Shown here: piece by piece, positions 40,301-53,352 of the stretch
Numbering within the stretch: position 1 is the stretch's first letter
Layout: each line of letters starts with the position of its first letter
NCBI RefSeq assembly: GCF_902686445.1
Contig: NC_062220.1
Coordinates: 98,146,143 to 98,210,142 of the forward strand
Direction of reading: 5' to 3'
DNA length: 64,000 nucleotides
DNA from: Sciurus carolinensis
Taxonomy: Eukaryota > Chordata > Mammalia > Rodentia > Sciuridae
Made by a program: the position numbers and the translations under genes
The notes under the pieces: generated by a model
Told to the model about the DNA's origin: nothing
Database searches by the model: none
The model's input: the letters and a program-made list of their open reading frames with translations, nothing else

Positions 40301-41571
40301 AGATTTGCTAATCTCTCTTTTAAATTGATGGTTTCATTTATTCTTTCTTTCCATGAATGTTTATTGTGCCAGATTCTATACCTAGGCAGGTCAGTAGAGT
40401 AACTACCAGCCACATGTGACTAATTAAATTTAAATTAATTAAAATTAGATACAATTAAAAGTATAGTTCCTTGACTTAATGGCTTAAGTTTTATTAGCTG
40501 TGTTTCTAGTGCTCTGTAACTACACATGACTACTGGCTACATTTTGGATAGTGTAGCTATGGAATGTTTCCATCATCTCAGCATTGAATAATGCTTCTCT
40601 GGTCTGTGATTCAAACTAGCTTCTGGAAACCAGAAGGATCAGCATCCTAGATAGAAATCACACTAATCCAGGAATAACAAACCTGCTTTGGTCTAGACCT
40701 TTTTCCAAAAAGTTAATAAACCTTTATTATAAACTTTATTGTAAGCATTTTTCCAACAAGTTAACAAAATTAATTTAGTTAATCTATAATTGTTGGAGTT
40801 TCAGTTGCAGGTATTTAGTTTCAAATGATTCGAAAAAAAAATTAAGCAATACAGGCTTGTGGGACTTACCAGTAAAAGAGGTTTGCTATGGAATTTGTCC
40901 TTAGCTACTGTAAACTAACCTACTCTCTTTCTCTTTCACCTAAAAAACAAAATGAATTTGAAGGTTATTGTTATTAAAAATAAAATACTCCTGCAGCTGA
41001 AGGTCCTCCACCTCATGTTGAGGCAGAGATCAAAGTCACACATAAATTTAAAAATTTTTATAGTGGACTGTGATGTATTCATTATATCATATAAAAGATA
41101 AAATTTATAAAACTGTCATAGTTAGACCTTCTATTTGAGTCTGGGATTATGTGTGAAATTCCCAGTTAAGATCTCTGGTCAGGGATTCATGGTTTGAAGC
41201 TCCTGTACTCTCTTTTTGTGTTCACTAATACTATGTAGAATTCAGTGTCTTTTTTGTATAGGCAGAGGAGGAGAAAGAAGAATGCGTAGATTTTCTTTTC
41301 TTGACTATAAAAGTAGTCTTTATTGTTGTGAACTTGGAAAATAAAGCATAAAGAAAAATGATCCACATAGTAGTATTTTTTTGTATTTTTCCCAGTGTCT
41401 CTTTTCTCACATATATATGATTATTCATTACTGAATAGCAGTTCTGCTTCTTTCATTGCCTTATTTAATAACATGCTTTTTCAAATGATGTATATCATCT
41501 GGAGGAATCATTTCACTGAAATTTCTTGGCTTGTATTACCAAGTTGTATTCCAGAGAAAAAGTGCCAACTT

Positions 41572-41860
41572 ACAGTAGTACCCTATTATCTTTGGGGGAT
41601 ATGTTCCAAGTTCCCCGGTGGATGCCTGAAATCATGGGTAGTTCTTAACCCTGTATTAACTATGCTTTTTGCTATGCAATGAATGCTAATGGACAAGTAC
41701 CATATACACCACGGACAAAGAATTGATTCATATCATGACAAAATTAACAGTGCAAGATTTCATGATACTATTCAGAGTGATGTGCAGTTTAAAACTGAAG
41801 AATTGTTTATTTCTGAAATTTCTTATGGTTAACTGAAACAGTAGAAAGGGGAACCAGAGA
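41572..41860. mobile_element. DNA-transposon-like fragment (non-autonomous, terminal-inverted-repeat type)
   Basis: Starts acagtagtaccctattatct...gtggatgcctgaaatcatgg and ends ttaactgaaacagtagaaag. This resembles a widespread old mammalian DNA-transposon fossil in which complementary ends bracket a short AT-rich interior. Exact family not assigned. Confidence 0.5.
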
Positions 41861-41929
41861 GAAAGCAGAGCGATAGCATACTTCCAAATATAGGACCATA
41901 CCCTTTACAGCTTAGGAAGGGAAGGGAAG

Positions 41930-43926
41930 TGCCTTAGTGATAAAAGGCATGTATGGAAAACAAGATGTCTGTTCCCATCACTTCTGTTTAATATTATACT
42001 ATAGGTACTAGCCAGGGTAATTAGGCCAGAAAATGAAATAAAAGGTATCTAAGTTGGAAAGGAAGAAGTAAAACTGTTTTTAGTGTGTGTGTGTGTCTTT
42101 ACATATGTATATGGTATAGAAAACAAAATTCTATGGAATCCACAAAATACTAGAACTAATAAATGAGTTCAGCATAATGGCACAGGATTCAAGATCAGTA
42201 TGCAAAAATCAGTTCTATATAAAATTAATGAACAAACCAATGTGAAATTAAGAAAACAGTTTAATTTATAAGATCATAAAGAATTAAAACACCTGGGAAT
42301 AGATTGGCAAAAGAAATGTAAGGTTTATACCTTGAAAATTAGGAAACAACATTGAAAGAAATTAAATTAGACTAAATAAATGGAAAGACATTTCATCTTC
42401 ATGGCTTAGAAGACTTAGTATATTATTAAGATTGCACTCCTTCCCAAATATCTACATATTCAACACAATTCATCTTAAAATCACAGTTGGCTTTTCAAAA
42501 TGGGCAAACTGATTCTAAACCTCACACTTTCATTTTTCAATTCTTACTATAGAGTTAGAGTAATCAGGACTGTGGTATTGACATTAGGATAAACTATAAA
42601 GATCAATAATAGAATTGAGAGTCTAGAAATAACCCTCATTTATGTAAGGTCAGTTGATTTTTGGTCTTGGATTATATAAAACTTTATTAAATGACATCAG
42701 GAGCACAAGCAATAAAGGAAAACAGATAAATTAGACTTCATCAAAATTAAAAACTTGTGTATAGACACCATCAAGAAATGAAAAGAAACCCATAAAATTA
42801 GAGAAAATATTTGTAGGCAACCTGTATGACAGTGGACTTGTATGTAGAATTTATAAAGAGATCTTATCACTAAATAATAAAGATAAACTAATTAAAAAGT
42901 GAGCAAAGGATCTCAGTAGTTATTTCTCCAAAAATATATCCAGATGTCCAATGATCACATGAAAAGATTTTTAAGTCAGTCATTTGGAAAATTCAAATCA
43001 AAACCACAATGAGAATCCACATCATACCCATTTGGATGACTGTTATAAACAATCCAGGAGATAAGTGCTAGGGAGAATGTGGAGAAATTGGAACCCTTAT
43101 GAATTGCTGATGTGAATATGTAATGGTGCAGCTACTATGGAAATAAGTGGTTTCCTCAAGAAAAACAAAATTGCAATCCAGAAATTCCACTAATAGATAT
43201 TTATTGAAAATAATTGACATTGGCATTTCAAACAGCTATTTGAAAACCCATGTTCATAATGGCAATATTCACAATAGTTCAAAGGTGGAGGTAACCCAAA
43301 TGTCCTATGGTGGGAAAATAAGTGAAGTGTAGTATCTGCATACAGTGAAGTGTTGTTCAAGCTCAGAAAGCAACAAAATTATTGCACATGGTGCTACAAC
43401 ACAAATGAATGTATCTTATAGTGCATTATACTAAGTGAAATAACCTAGTCGCAACAGAACATATTATATGTGTAATTCCATTGTAATAGTCGAATTCATG
43501 GAAGCAGAAAGTAGAATGGTGGTTATCAAAGCACTGGAAATAAGGGAGAATGGGAAGTTTCTGTGAGATAGGCTTAGAGTTTCAGTTTCAGATAAAAGAG
43601 TTCTGGCTTTGTATAATGGTGATGGTTGCACCAAAGTGTGAATATATTTAATGACCCTGGGCTGTGTATTTAAAAATGTTGAATTTTGTTATAAATTATT
43701 TTTTTAATTAAAAGGGGTAAAGTGATTGATAAATGCTGCTACAACATGGTTACATCCTAAAAACATTATGCTGTGTAAAAATGTAGCCACAGAAGACTGT
43801 ATTACATGATTCCATTTATACAAATGTCCAGAATAGGTAAATCTTTAGAGACAGAAGGACGGAGTTAGATTGATGTTTGACAGAGATACAGGGAGGGGAT
43901 TAGAAATGGGGAGTGATTGTTCATGT
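41930..43926 (+). mobile_element. Old L1, sense (left part)
   Basis: Sense-strand ORF2-derived text: gtgccttagtgataaaaggc, ctgttcccatcacttctgtt, caggattcaagatcagtatg, gaaaagatttttaagtcagt. It has many stops. It resumes at about 44576 beyond a younger antisense L1. Confidence 0.75.
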
Positions 43927-43941
43927 CTGCAAGGTTTCTTT

Positions 43942-44566
43942 CTTTTTTCTTTTTTTTTTTTGATCTCATTTTTTATTTCTTTTACAGTAAATATCAGTAA
44001 TCCACATAAACAAAAGCTCTTGGTATCCTTTTTGTTTTATGCATGACAGTAGAATGTATTTTGACATACTATCTGCACATGAGGTATAACATTCTATTCC
44101 TGAACACGATGTAGAGTTACACTGGTTGTGTGTATTCATATATAACTTTCCTATGAAAATTAGGTCTGATTCATTCTGCTGTGCTTCCCATTCCCATCTC
44201 CCCTACCTTCCCTTCATTCCCCTTAGTCTAATCCAATTTACTTCTGTTCTTCCCTTTTCCCCTCCCCCCTTGATGTGTGTTAGCATCCACACATCAGTGA
44301 GAACATTCCACCTTTGGTTTTTGGGGATTGGCTATTTCACTTGGCATGATAGTCTAGTTTCATCCATTTACCAGCGAATGCCGTGATTTCATTCTTCTTT
44401 ATGGCTGAGCAATATTCCATTGTGTATATATACAATATTTTCTTTATTCCTTCTTCTTTCAAAGGGTGCCTTCGTTGGTTCCATAGCTTAGCTATTGTGA
44501 ATTGAGCTGCTGTAAACATGATGTGGCCATGTTACTGTAGTATGTTGATTATAAGTCCTGGCTGCA
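43942..44566 (-). mobile_element. Younger L1 3' end inserted in the older L1
   Basis: T-rich tail at the left, a 3' UTR, then the ORF2 C-terminus on the minus strand (MFTAAQFTIAKLWNQ, YIYTMEYCSAIKKNEI, GKWMKLDYHAK). CTGCAAGGTTTCTTT (43927-43941) and CTGCAAGATTTCTTT (starting near 44562) flank it, a 15-nt target-site duplication with one mismatch. Confidence 0.85.
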
Positions 44567-44575
44567 AGATTTCTT

Positions 44576-44705
44576 TTTGGAATGGTGAAAATGTTCTAAA
44601 ATTTATTATGATGTTTGCACTACTCTGAGTATACTCCAGTTAATCGAATTGTATACTTTAAATGGCCAAATGAATGATGATGTGAATTATAGCTCAGTAA
44701 AGCTT
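44576..44705 (+). mobile_element. Old L1, sense (right part)
   Basis: ggtgaaaatgttctaaaatt, ccagttaatcgaattgtata, aattatagctcagtaaagct continue the 3' end of the element at 41930-43926. Confidence 0.65.
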
Positions 44706-45599
44706 TTATTTAAGGGACAAAGTAGAGCAAATTTCCAAAATTTTTCCATTCTGATGAAAACACTATGTAAATTGAGAGGAATAAATGTTGAGGTGTGGTG
44801 TTATTTATGGAAGACGAGACTGGAAAAGTTGTTTAATACCAAAAATGGTTAACCTTAAATGCTTTGTTAAGTAACCAAAATATGAAATAACTTCCATTTT
44901 AAAAAAATAAAAACATTATGGTTCTTATTGTCCATTTGAGCAGCATTATAGTAACTTTATTTTGATCTTCAACAATTTGACATGCAAAATATAGTATCCT
45001 ACCTTGTAAATATTTTTTATTTACTGTGGAGATTGAACAGCTTCTGTACTTAGAGACTATTTACATCTCTTTATTCATGTTATCTGTTTATGCTCTTTGC
45101 CTATTTTTTAATTTAATTTTTAATTTTTATAGACTGCCTATTCTTAAAATTAGAGTGTTAGTAATTTTCTTAATTGATTTTAAGTACATTTTTTTTACGT
45201 AGTAAGAATGTTCATCTTTGAATGAATTACATTAAAAACTTTCCAGACATCTGCTTTCCTTGCTGTACATGTGGTTTTTTTCTGCTAGTGATCAGTAAGT
45301 TTTTATTGAGTTGAATTGAGAAGACAGATATTTATCAAACTTATAGTCTGTCCCAGACCTGCCATTAAACCTTTCATGATTGTGTCTTTTGTAAAACGAG
45401 TAGAGGATATAAGATGTTTTAGTTATACTTAATAATATATGCCAAATAATTTTATTAGAGGGAAAAAAATTAAAATTTTAGTTTGGAATGGCTTCCTTTT
45501 CTGGATTACAAGGATATGTAGCATCAGCTCTGTCTTTAAGGAACAGAAAGATCAGAAGGAAGCCACTAGGTGATGATTCAATTATCAAGTATTTAAGAG

Positions 45600-45725
45600 T
45601 GGGCTGGGGTTGTAGAACACTTGCCTAGCACATATGAGGGCAGTGGGTTGATCCACAGCACTACCCTAAGAAAAAAATAAGTGAAGGTATTGTGACCGTC
45701 TTCAACTAAAAATAAAAATTTTTTA
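45600..45725 (+). mobile_element. ID-type SINE, sense
   Basis: gggctggggttgtagaacac, gagggcagtgggttgatcca, then an A-rich tail ending aactaaaaataaaaat. First SINE after the SINE-free interval. Confidence 0.85.
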
Positions 45726-46479
45726 AAGAGTTTAAGGGGAAAGAAATCTGTGGAAAAGTAATAAGGAGTAGATAGGAATTTAAAGAGATAAGGTACCTTT
45801 CCCTAACCAATATTTCCTGAATAGATGAATAAGAAAAATCAGGATTCAGGATCCTTAATCTGAAATGTATAATACATGCTCCAAAAACCAGAAACTAAGC
45901 ACCAACATGATGGCTTAAGTGGAAAACTCCAAACAATAAAACTTTGTTTAATTATTAAATTATTTATTAAAAATATAAAGTTATCTTCAAGCGATGTATC
46001 TAAGACCCTATGAAGCATAAATGAACTTCATGTTTTGGCTTCCATCCCCAATATACCTTATTCTATATAAGTAAATATTCCAAATTTTGAAATTCAAATA
46101 CTTTTGTCCCTAGCATTTCAAATAAGAGTTACTTAACTTGTATGTGCTTTTGGTACAGGTGTTAAAAGAGAATAGTCATAGTGATATGTGAAATGGTCAG
46201 GAGTATGAATTTGAATCCTTGCTTCTTTTTATACTCTGTACTTCTGGAAAAGTAGAGCATAATACTGACCTCATGTTGTGGTTATTTAGTGGAATAATAC
46301 ATGTGAAGCATTTCACCCTGAATTTGACATTTAGCATAAATAAGCTATAATTATAGCTTGGTGATAGGTTGATTATGGGAACAGGACTAGATAACTTAAT
46401 AGTTTATTTTTTTTTTTTGGAAGAAAGGATAGAGGTTTGAAAAATGAGTATTTAGTTTTAGTCCTCTAGTGTAATTTCT

Positions 46480-46780
46480 TTCTCTTCTTTCTTTTCTTTT
46501 CTCGTTCTCTTTTCTTTTTTTTCTTTTTTTCGCTTTGCTTTGCTTCTTTTGTCTTGTCTTCTCTTCTCTTCTCTTCTCATCTTCTCTTCTCTTCTCTTCT
46601 CTTCTCTCTCTTCTCTTCTCTTTTCTTTTTCCCTTGTTGTTCTGGTACCAGGAATTGAACCTAGGTGTACTTAACCACTGAGCCACATCCCCAGGCCCTT
46701 TCTACCCCACTTTTAATATTTTAATTTGAGATAGGGTCTCATTAAGTTGCTTAGGGCCTTGCTAAGTTGCTGTAGTGTAA
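46480..46780 (-). mobile_element. (TTCTC)n pentamer run and B1-dID SINE
   Basis: Pyrimidine-only CT-rich DNA with TTCTC units (46480-46632) leads into gttctggtaccaggaattga...acatccccaggccc and a truncated B1 part. The antisense Lys/Arg/Glu-rich open frame here is only the translation of this microsatellite. Confidence 0.85.
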
Positions 46781-46874
46781 TTTCATCATGTGGAGATCAG
46801 ACATCTGGAATGATATTTATACAGACGTCATTTTAAAAAAAAAAAAAAGTGATTTTTTTCTGAGAGCCTGGGAA

Positions 46875-47068
46875 CATCGCCACTTTTTTAGTGGTTCTGG
46901 GAATTAAACCCAGGGGACTCTACCACAGAGCTATGTATTCAGTTCTTTTTCTTTTAATTTTGAAATAGGGTCCCCTAAGTTGCTCAGACTGGCCTTGAGC
47001 TTGTGACCCTAGTTTCTGCCCCCTCAAGTGCTGGGATAACAGTCTTGATACTACACTTGACTCAGTCT
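46875..47068 (-). mobile_element. B1-dID composite SINE, diverged
   Basis: ggttctgggaattaaaccca...gtattcagttc, gaaatagggtcccctaagtt...caagtgctgggataacagtc. Antisense. Confidence 0.75.
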
Positions 47069-48194
47069 CTATTAGTAGTAAAAATTTTCAAGAAAAGTTG
47101 AAAACTTCAATCACATTTGACTAGCTATAAGTGATTGATTAACCTATTAAAAGGAGAAAAATGAGTCGTTGATTGTGATCACAGGCGTAGAAAGGAAGTC
47201 AGATGAGTAAAAGTATGGATCAGGAAATAAGAGAGACATAAATAACAGAATCAGTTTTGTGGGTTAGAAATGGAGAATACAAGGGAAAGCTAAGGAGCAG
47301 GTGATGTAACACAAGACAGAATTCCACAGGTAAACTGTACATTGGGAGAAATGTAGGTGGTGAGTGATGGAAGTGGCAGAGCACCATTTAGGGCATGTAA
47401 TTTAAAAAGAGCTGTTACATAACTCTATAGTTTTTGAACCCTCCTAAGAGGAAACTAATAATTAACCACTGTTTCTTTTTGGCAAAAAGAGGGATGGGAC
47501 AGTCAGTCTTGGAATTGATTTACTTTGCCTCTTAGCAGTTGTGAGATCAGTAAATTCTTCATTTTCTCTGAGCCTTGTGTGTTATAAGAGGTAATTATGC
47601 TGTTTTGGTTTTTCTAAATATTAAATGAGATAACATACAAAACCTCCATAATAGTTTACCATTTTTTATTTAGGCTTAACATTAGCGCCAGTTCATATAT
47701 TAGAATATCCCTCTTAAAAGGTAACATGTCATAGGACAGACTTTACTTAATAGTTGAACCATTATGCAGTCCACATAAGACATTCAAGCCCCACCACCTC
47801 CTTCCTTTCTTGTCATATATTATAGGTTGGGAGGTTTTCTGCCAGGTGTCATATCTTAAGGAATTAAAGAGAAATACAAATTGTGGCATAACTGTTCTTT
47901 TAAACAGGCACAGTTCTTTATAGTTCATATCAGGTTTACCATAAGAGGACATAAACAGGCAATAAGAAAAAAAAAATGAAAGAAAAAATACCTCACTATA
48001 ATAAATATAATTTAAATGGGATGTTGTTTTTACCTTTCAAAAAGTGATAATGAGTTAACATTTGGCTTATTAAACACTGGAAATATAGAAAGCATAAATA
48101 AGTAGAAGGACATCATATGCGTATATAGGAGCTACAAATACTGTGGATTACCTGAAGAGACACAGTTCTATCCCTCTTTCGGTTTCTTTCCAGA

Positions 48195-50893
48195 CTTTTT
48201 TATTTTTTAATTATTTATTTTTTTGGTGCATAACAAGCATATGCATTCTTGGAGTATACCTTCCATTCTTGTGAAGTATGTGGAGTTACACTGTTGCGTA
48301 TTTATATATGAACATAGGAAAGTTATGTCCAGTTCATCCTGCTGTCTTTCCTATTCTTATCTCCCCCATTCCCTGTCCAATCTGCTGAACCTCCACTCCC
48401 ACCCCAACCCCCCAACACACACCTACTGTGAGTCAGCATCCACATATCAGAGAGAACATTTGACCTTTGTTTTTTTGGGATTGGCTTATTTCACTTAGCA
48501 TGATAGCCTCCAGTTCCATTCATTTACTGGCAGATGCCATAATTCTGTTCTTCTTTATGGCTGAGTAATATACCAGTGTGTATGTGTACCATATTTTTCT
48601 TTATCCATTCATCTTTAAAGGGAACCTAGATTGGTTCTATAAGCTTAGCTATTGTGAATTGAGCCACTATGAACAGTGATGTGGCTGCATCACCATAGCA
48701 TGCTTGATATTAGCATGCTTTGGGTATGTGCCGAGGAGTGGGATAACTGGGTCAAATGGTGGTTCCATTCTAAGTTTTCTGAGGAATCTCCATACTTTTG
48801 TCCAGAGTGGTTGCTCCAATTTGTAGTCCCACCAACAGTGGATGAGTATGCCATTTTCCCCACATCTCCACCAACATTTATTGTCCTTGTATTCTTGATA
48901 ATTGCCATTCTGACTGGGGTGAGTTGAAATCTCAGTGTGGTTTTAATTTTCATTTCTCTAATTACTAGAGATGTTGAACATGTTTTCATGTATTTGTTGA
49001 CCATTTATATTTCTTCTGTGAAATGCCTGTTCACTTCCTTTGACGATTTATTGATTGGGTTATTTGGTGTTAAATTTTTTGAGTTTTTTATATATCCTGG
49101 AAATTAATGCTCTATTTGAGGTGCAGGTGGCAAAAATTTTCTCCCATTCTGCAGGCTCTTTCTTCATGTTCTTGATTATTTCCTTTGCTGTGAAGAAGCT
49201 TTTTAGTTTGATACAATCCCATTTATTGATTCTTGATTTTACTTCTTGAGCTTTAGGAGTCTTGTTGAGGAATTTGGTTCCTAAGCCAACATGATGGAGA
49301 TTTGGGCATACTTTTTATTGTAGTAGGCACAGGGTCTCCGGTCTAATGCCTAGGTCCCTCAATCCATTAACAGTTGAGTTTTGTGCAGGGTGAGAGATAG
49401 GGGTCTAATTTCATTTATTACATATGAATTTCCAGTTTTTCCCAGCACCATTTGTTCAAGAGGCTATCTTTTCTCCAATGTATGCTTATGGTGCCTTTGT
49501 CTAGTATGAGATAACTATGCATATGTGGGTTTGTCTTCTGTTCTGTACCATTGGTCTTCATGTTTGCTTTGAGGCCAATACCAGGCTGGTTTTGTTACTA
49601 TAGCTCTGTAGTATAATTTAAGATCTAGTATTATGATACCTCTTGCTTCACTTTTCTTGCTGAGGATTGCTTTGGCTATTCTGGGCCTCTTATTTTTCCA
49701 AATGAATTTCATGACTGCTTTTTCTGTTTCTATGAAGAATGTCATTGGAACCTTAATTGGAATTGCATTAAATCATTTATACTGCTTTTGGTAGTGTGGC
49801 CATTTTGACAATATTAATTCTGCCTATCCAAGAACATGGGAGATCTTTCCATCTTCTAAAGTTGTCTTTAATTTCTTTCTTTAGTGTTCTGTAGTTTCAT
49901 TGTAGAGGTCTTTCTCCTCTTTGTTAGATTGATTCCCAAGTTTTTTTTGTTTTGTTTGTTTTTTAGGCTATTGTGATTGAGATAATTTTCCTAATTTCTC
50001 TTTCACTTGATTCATTACTGATGTGTAGTAATGCAATTGATTTATGAGTGTTAATTTGTATCCTGCTACTTTGCTGATTCATTTATTCCAGAAGTTTTCT
50101 GGTGGAGTTTTTTGGGTCTTCTAAATACCGAATCATGTCATTGAGCAAATAGGGATAGATAGAGTTCTTCTTTTCATATTTGTATCCCTTTAATTTCTTT
50201 CTTCCTACTAATTGCTCTGGCTAGCGTTTCCTGGACTATTGAATAGAAGTGGTGAAAGAGGGCATTCCTGTCTTCTTCCAGGGTTTAGAAAGAATGCTTT
50301 CAGTTTTTCTCCATTTAGAAAGATGTTGACCTTTGGTTTACCATATATAACTTGTACAGTGCTGAGATATGACCCTATTATCCCTCGTTTTTCTAGTGTG
50401 TTAAACATGAATGGATGCTGAATTTTGTCAAATGCTTTTTTCTGCATCTACTGAGATAATTATGTGATTCTTGTCATTAAGTCTATTGGTGTGATAAATT
50501 ACGTTTATTGATTTCAGTATGTTGAACCAACTTTGCATTCCTGGCCCACCTGATCATGATTGTACTATCTTTTTAATATATTTTTGTATGTGATTTGCTA
50601 GAATTTTATTGAGAATTTTTGCATCTATATTCATCAGGCATATTGGTCTGAAATTTTCTTTCCTTGGTGAATCTTTGTCTGGTTTTGGTGTCAGGGTGAT
50701 ACTAGCTTCATAGAATGAATTTAGAAGGGTTCCCTGTTCTATTTTGGAATAATTTGAGGAGGATTGGTGTTAGTTTTTCATTGAAGGTCTAGTAGAACTC
50801 GGATGAGAACCCATCTGTTCCCTGATTTTGCTTTCTTGGTAGGCTTTGATGGCGTCTTCAATTTCATTGTTTGAAATTTGTTTAAATTTTGTG
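48195..50893 (-). mobile_element. L1 element, long 3' portion (outer element)
   Basis: About 2.7 kb of squirrel-type L1 read antisense: 3' UTR at the left, then ORF2 C-terminal and reverse-transcriptase regions. Minus-strand frames still show ORF2 text: 49515-49745 ([20 protein letters not shown]) and 50208-50447 ([20 protein letters not shown]). Frameshifts and stops break it. It is interrupted at about 50893 by a second L1 and resumes at 52741 with gttcaatatgggtaggtcat, ending near 52795. Confidence 0.9.
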
Positions 50894-50894
50894 G

Positions 50895-52738
50895 GTTTTT
50901 AAATTTTTATTTCTACAGTCTGCATTTTGATTCATTGTAACAAATGGGGTACAACTTTTCATTTCTATGATTATACACAGTGTAGATTCACACTATTCAT
51001 ACAATCATACATATACTATAGGGTAATAATGTCTGTCTCAGTCTACTATCTTTCCTTCCCACACCCCTCCCTTCCCATTTTCTTCTGCACCATCCAAAAT
51101 TCTTCCATTCTTCTCCCCCCTCCCCCAAATTATGTATCATCATCCACTTGCCAGAGAAAACATTTGGCCTTTGGTTTTTTGGTCCTGGCTTATTTCACTT
51201 AGCATGATATTCTCCAACTCCATCCATTTACCAGCAAATGCCATAATTTTATTCTTCTTTATGGCTGAGTAATATTCCATTGTGTGTATATACCACGGTT
51301 TCTTTATTCATTCGTCAATTGAAGAGCATCTAGGTTGGTTCCATAATCTATCGTGAATTGAGCAACTATGAACATTGATGTGGCTGTGCCACTGGAGTAT
51401 ACTGATTTAAGTCCTTTGGGTATAACCCAAGAAGTGGGATAGCTGGGTCAAATGGTGGGTCTATTCCAAGTTTTCTGAGGAATCTCCATACTGCTTTCCA
51501 GAGTGGCTGTACCAATTTACAACTCCACCAGCAGTGTAGGAGTGTGCCTTTTTGCCCACATCCACACCAACACTTATTATTGCTTGTGTTCTTTTTTCAA
51601 AAAATATTTTTAGTTGTAGATGAACACAATGCCTTTATTTTATGTTTTTATTATTTTTCTGTGGTGCTGAGGATTGAATCCAGTGCCTTACACATGCTAG
51701 GCAAGTACTCTGCCACTGAGCTACAAGCCCAGCCATTGTGTTCTTTTTTTTTTTTTTTTTTTTTTTGCGGTACTGGGGATCGAACTCAGGGCCTTGATAA
51801 TAGCTATTCTGATTGGAGTTAGGTGAAATCTTAAGGTGTTTTTGATATGCATTTCTCTAATTACTACAGATGATGAGCACTTTTTCATGTATTTGTTGAT
51901 CAACCTGTATATCTTCTGTGAAGTGTCTGCCCAGTTCCGTAGCCCATTTATTGATTGGGTTCTTTGTATTTTGGTGTTAAGTTTTTCAAGTTCTTTATAA
52001 ATTTTGCAGATTAGAGCTCTGTCCAGAGTGTGTGTGGAAAGATTTTCTTAGCCATACTTCCAAAGGCATTATACAGATTTAACACTATTCCAATTTAAAT
52101 CCCAATGACATTCTTCATAGAAACAGAGAAAGTATCATGAAATTCATCAGGGAAGAACAAAAGACCCAGAATAGCCAAAGCAATCCTGGGCAGGAAGAGT
52201 GATGCAGGAGGTATCACAATACCAGACCTTAAACTCTACTATAGGGCAATAGTAACAAAAATGACTTGGTACTGCCACCAAAATAGACAGGTAGATCAAT
52301 GGCACAGGATGGAAGGCACAGAGACATACCCACATAAGTACAGTAATCTCATACTAGACAAGGTGCCAAAAACTTACAATGGAGAAAAGATAGACTCTTC
52401 AACAATGGTGCTGGGAAAACTGGAAATCCATATGCAGTAAAATGAAATTAAACCCCTGTCTCTCACCCTATTCAAAACTCAACTCAAAATGGATCAAGGA
52501 TCACAGAATTAGACCTGAGACCCTTCACCAAATAGAAGAAAAAGTAGGCCCAGTTCTTCATCATGTTGGCTTAGGACCAGACCTCCTTAACAAGACCCCC
52601 ATAGTGCAAGAACTAAAAGCAAGACTCAATAAATGGGATGGATTCAAGCTAAAAAGTTTTTTCTCAGCAAAGAAACAATCAATAATGTGAAAAGAGAGCC
52701 TACAGAGTGGGAGAAAATCTTTGCCACACACACTTCTG
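50895..52738 (-). mobile_element. Inner L1 with 5' inversion (twin priming)
   Basis: The left part (50895 to about 52045) is antisense L1: 3' UTR and ORF2 end (tttgattcattgtaacaaat ... ttgggtataacccaagaagt). The right part (about 52046-52738) is sense L1 ORF2; its frame 52442-52690 reads KLNPCLSPYSKLNSKWIKDH and ARLNKWDGFKLKSFFSAKK. Both parts reach the same L1 position: the sense part ends gagaaaatctttgccacaca and the antisense part starts, read on its own strand, gaaaatctttccacacacac. They overlap by about 20 nt. This is the signature of twin priming. Confidence 0.88.
51600..51797 (-). mobile_element. Two ID-type SINEs inside the inner L1
   Basis: A variant ID (51605-51736: agttgtagatgaacacaatg, tgaggattgaatccagtgcc, ctacaagcccagcc) and, after poly-T, a truncated ID (51744-51797: gcggtactggggatcgaact, agggcctt). 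Both antisense and younger than the L1 they interrupt. Confidence 0.85.
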
Positions 52739-52740
52739 TG

Positions 52741-52795
52741 TTCTTTTGGTTCAATATGGGTAGGTCATATGTCTCTAGAAATTTGTTATTTATTA
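52741..52795 (-). mobile_element. Outer L1, resumed segment
   Basis: ggttcaatatgggtaggtca and tatgtctctagaaatttgtt continue the ORF2 sequence that stops at about 50893. Confidence 0.75.
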
Positions 52796-52799
52796 TTGA

Positions 52800-53150
52800 T
52801 TTTTAGCTTCTGTGAACAGTGCTTTACCAAATATCATTTCACTGTAAATCTTAGCGCATTTGTTTGACACTTGTACAACTTATATTCCTAAAAGTGGAAT
52901 TGCTATATTAAATGATGTAACTTTTTTATGTTAATAGTCATAGGCCAAATTAACATATAAAAGTTTATTCCAGTTGGTACTCTAATAAAAATTTTGTACC
53001 TAATTTAATGTCTTTTTTTTTCATTTTTGTCCATCTAATAAGAGAATTATACTTTTTAAGATTTCTTTTTTTTTTTTTGACATGTTTTTTTTTTTTTTTT
53101 TTTCTGTAATTGCCTGTTCCTCTGATTTCAACTGATTTTAGAACTTTATT
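52800..53150 (-). mobile_element. Diverged old LINE fragment
   Basis: tatattcctaaaagtggaat, tagtcataggccaaattaac, attccagttggtactctaat resemble the antisense 3' part of an old L1/HAL1. It ends in two poly-T runs (about 53068 and 53086). Confidence 0.45.
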
Positions 53151-53164
53151 GAAAATATAGATCC

Positions 53165-53352
53165 ATTTTGCAGGGTTGGGTGATGTACTGGGGATTGAAC
53201 TTGGGGGGCATTTGACCGTTGAACCACATTCCCAGCCCTATTTTGTTTTTTATTTAGAGTTGCTTAGTGCCTCCATAAATTGCTGAGGCTGGCTTTGCAC
53301 TCTAGATTCTCCTATCTAGGCCTCCTAAACTGCTGGCATTACAGGTGTTCTT
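53165..53352 (-). mobile_element. B1-dID composite SINE
   Basis: gtactggggattgaacttgg...cattcccagccc, a shortened B1 part (tgctgaggctggctttgcac, gctggcattacaggtgttc). Antisense. Confidence 0.8.

Noticed and set aside
46396..46686. Lys/Arg/Glu-rich antisense open frame
   Set aside because: It is the translation of a (TTCTC)n pyrimidine microsatellite plus the edge of a SINE, not a gene.
49515..50447. Antisense frames with reverse-transcriptase-like text
   Set aside because: Decayed L1 ORF2 fragments. They are listed as a mobile element, not as host genes.
52442..52690. 82-codon sense frame ending KSFFSAKKQSIM
   Set aside because: Part of L1 ORF2 in the inverted 5' segment of the inner L1.
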